Position numbers and translations under genes: made by a program
Part shown: piece by piece, positions 63,501 through 64,000 of the stretch
Position numbering within the stretch: position 1 is the stretch's first letter
Layout of the letters: every line of letters starts with the position of its first letter
DNA from: Ctena decussata
Taxonomy: Eukaryota; Mollusca; Bivalvia; Lucinida; Lucinidae
Assembly: GCA_963989385.1 (NCBI GenBank)
Contig: OZ022505.1
Coordinates: forward strand, 57,911,737-57,975,736
Length of the DNA: 64,000 nt
Direction: 5' to 3'
Notes under the pieces: model-generated
Told to the model about the DNA's origin: nothing
What the model saw: the letters and a program-made list of their open reading frames with translations, nothing else
Databases searched by the model: none

Positions 63501-64000
63501 AAACCAGTATGTATTCTCTCACGTTTAGTGGCGGAGGTTCTGGGCATAATATAGCAGTTAAGATATTAATTTGACCAACGTTTCGTAGTTCTAGGTCATA
63601 CAATTGAGTATAACCATCTTCTGAGCAAGTTTATGTTCTTAGTCAACCATGAAAAGTAGGTCATTGTGCAATTCACATCAACCAATGGTACTGGTCAAGG
63701 TGCTCCCTTGACATGAGTTTGATGATAGCTGGACAGTTTATTTAGCAATGATGCCCAGAAATAATGAAAATAGAGGACAAAAATATAAAAAAAAATGCTG
63801 AATGTCAAAGGAAGTCTTTTTCGACAACATATGTTCAAATTAAACCAAATAAAATGTTATCGAAATACATTCTAAATGTTCTGTTAATCATTTTATCAAA
63901 CACTGTCTGTCTGTTGTTCTCTTCTACCAAACGAGAACATTTTTACACGACCAGCTAAAACCATGTTGAATTACCCCGTCCACCACTGTGGACCCATAGC
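60586..64000. mobile_element. Second large inverted repeat, open at the window edge
   Basis: GCTATGGGTCCACAG at 60586 pairs with CTGTGGACCCATAGC ending at 64000. Pairing continues to about 61402 / 63222, so the arms are about 800 bp. The inner part of the arms contains AGCTCACCTGA-type array sequence (GTTACATGATCAACATGG, ACCAATGGCCTTGAGACTTGG). The loop (61403-63221) contains another partial unit to about 61990, then AT-rich DNA. The left arm has a segment (about 61226-61290) absent from the right. The outer limit lies beyond the window. Confidence 0.85.

Overview
This 64-kb window is eukaryotic. It has spliced genes with GT-AG introns, tRNA-derived SINEs, a decayed LINE, long microsatellites and a very dense population of small palindromic DNA transposons. 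The overall style (AT-rich, MITE-dominated, SINE tails with CACTCACT and GTTTAAC motifs, a KY-type transglutaminase-like gene, a NIDO-ZP membrane protein, a DM9 fragment) fits a marine invertebrate, most likely a bivalve mollusc. I cannot name the species.

Two protein-coding genes can be assembled exon by exon with matching intron phases, both on the minus strand. Gene 1 (exons between 7217 and 2894) encodes part of a kyphoscoliosis-peptidase (KY)/hillarin-like protein: a transglutaminase-like core, two KY-type beta modules and a helical segment. All three expected catalytic positions (Cys, His, Asp) appear substituted, so it looks like a pseudoenzyme. Both ends of this gene are missing or unresolved. 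Gene 2 (11 exons between 57754 and 39733) encodes a 529-residue C-terminal part of a membrane protein with a NIDO domain, a cysteine-rich linker, a zona pellucida (ZP) module, one transmembrane helix and a short cytoplasmic tail. The exons join in frame without a mismatch, down to the stop codon. Its 5' exons (signal peptide, first part of NIDO) were not found.

Other coding traces are a SWIM-zinc-finger transposase-like fragment inside a long palindrome (1184-1603), a decayed non-LTR reverse transcriptase (35129-36333, minus), decayed ORF1-like sequence next to it, and a plus-strand DM9/natterin-like fragment near 24.9-25.2 kb.

Layout: 1-2183, large inverted repeat with a nested TTAA-flanked MITE. 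2.2-7.2 kb, KY gene. 8-11.4 kb, foldback elements. 12.2-15.6 kb, element built of about seven 455-bp tandem units. 16-29 kb, intergenic MITEs and SINEs plus the DM9 fragment. 29.0-31.4 kb, related element with about 439-bp units. 31.8-35.0 kb, foldback elements, a perfect palindrome and a 62-bp tandem array. 35.1-37.3 kb, LINE remains. 37.9-39.2 kb, MITEs. 39.7-57.8 kb, NIDO-ZP gene with TE-filled introns. 57.8-60.5 kb, MITEs. 60.6 to the right edge, a second large inverted repeat.

The most abundant repeat is a roughly 200-240-bp hairpin MITE with GAGCCGCGACACGA ends. It has 13 complete or partial copies here, and four of them show 4-bp target duplications. Several introns of gene 2 have transposon ends or a microsatellite within about 5-25 bp of splice sites, which is the most unusual structural pattern in the window.
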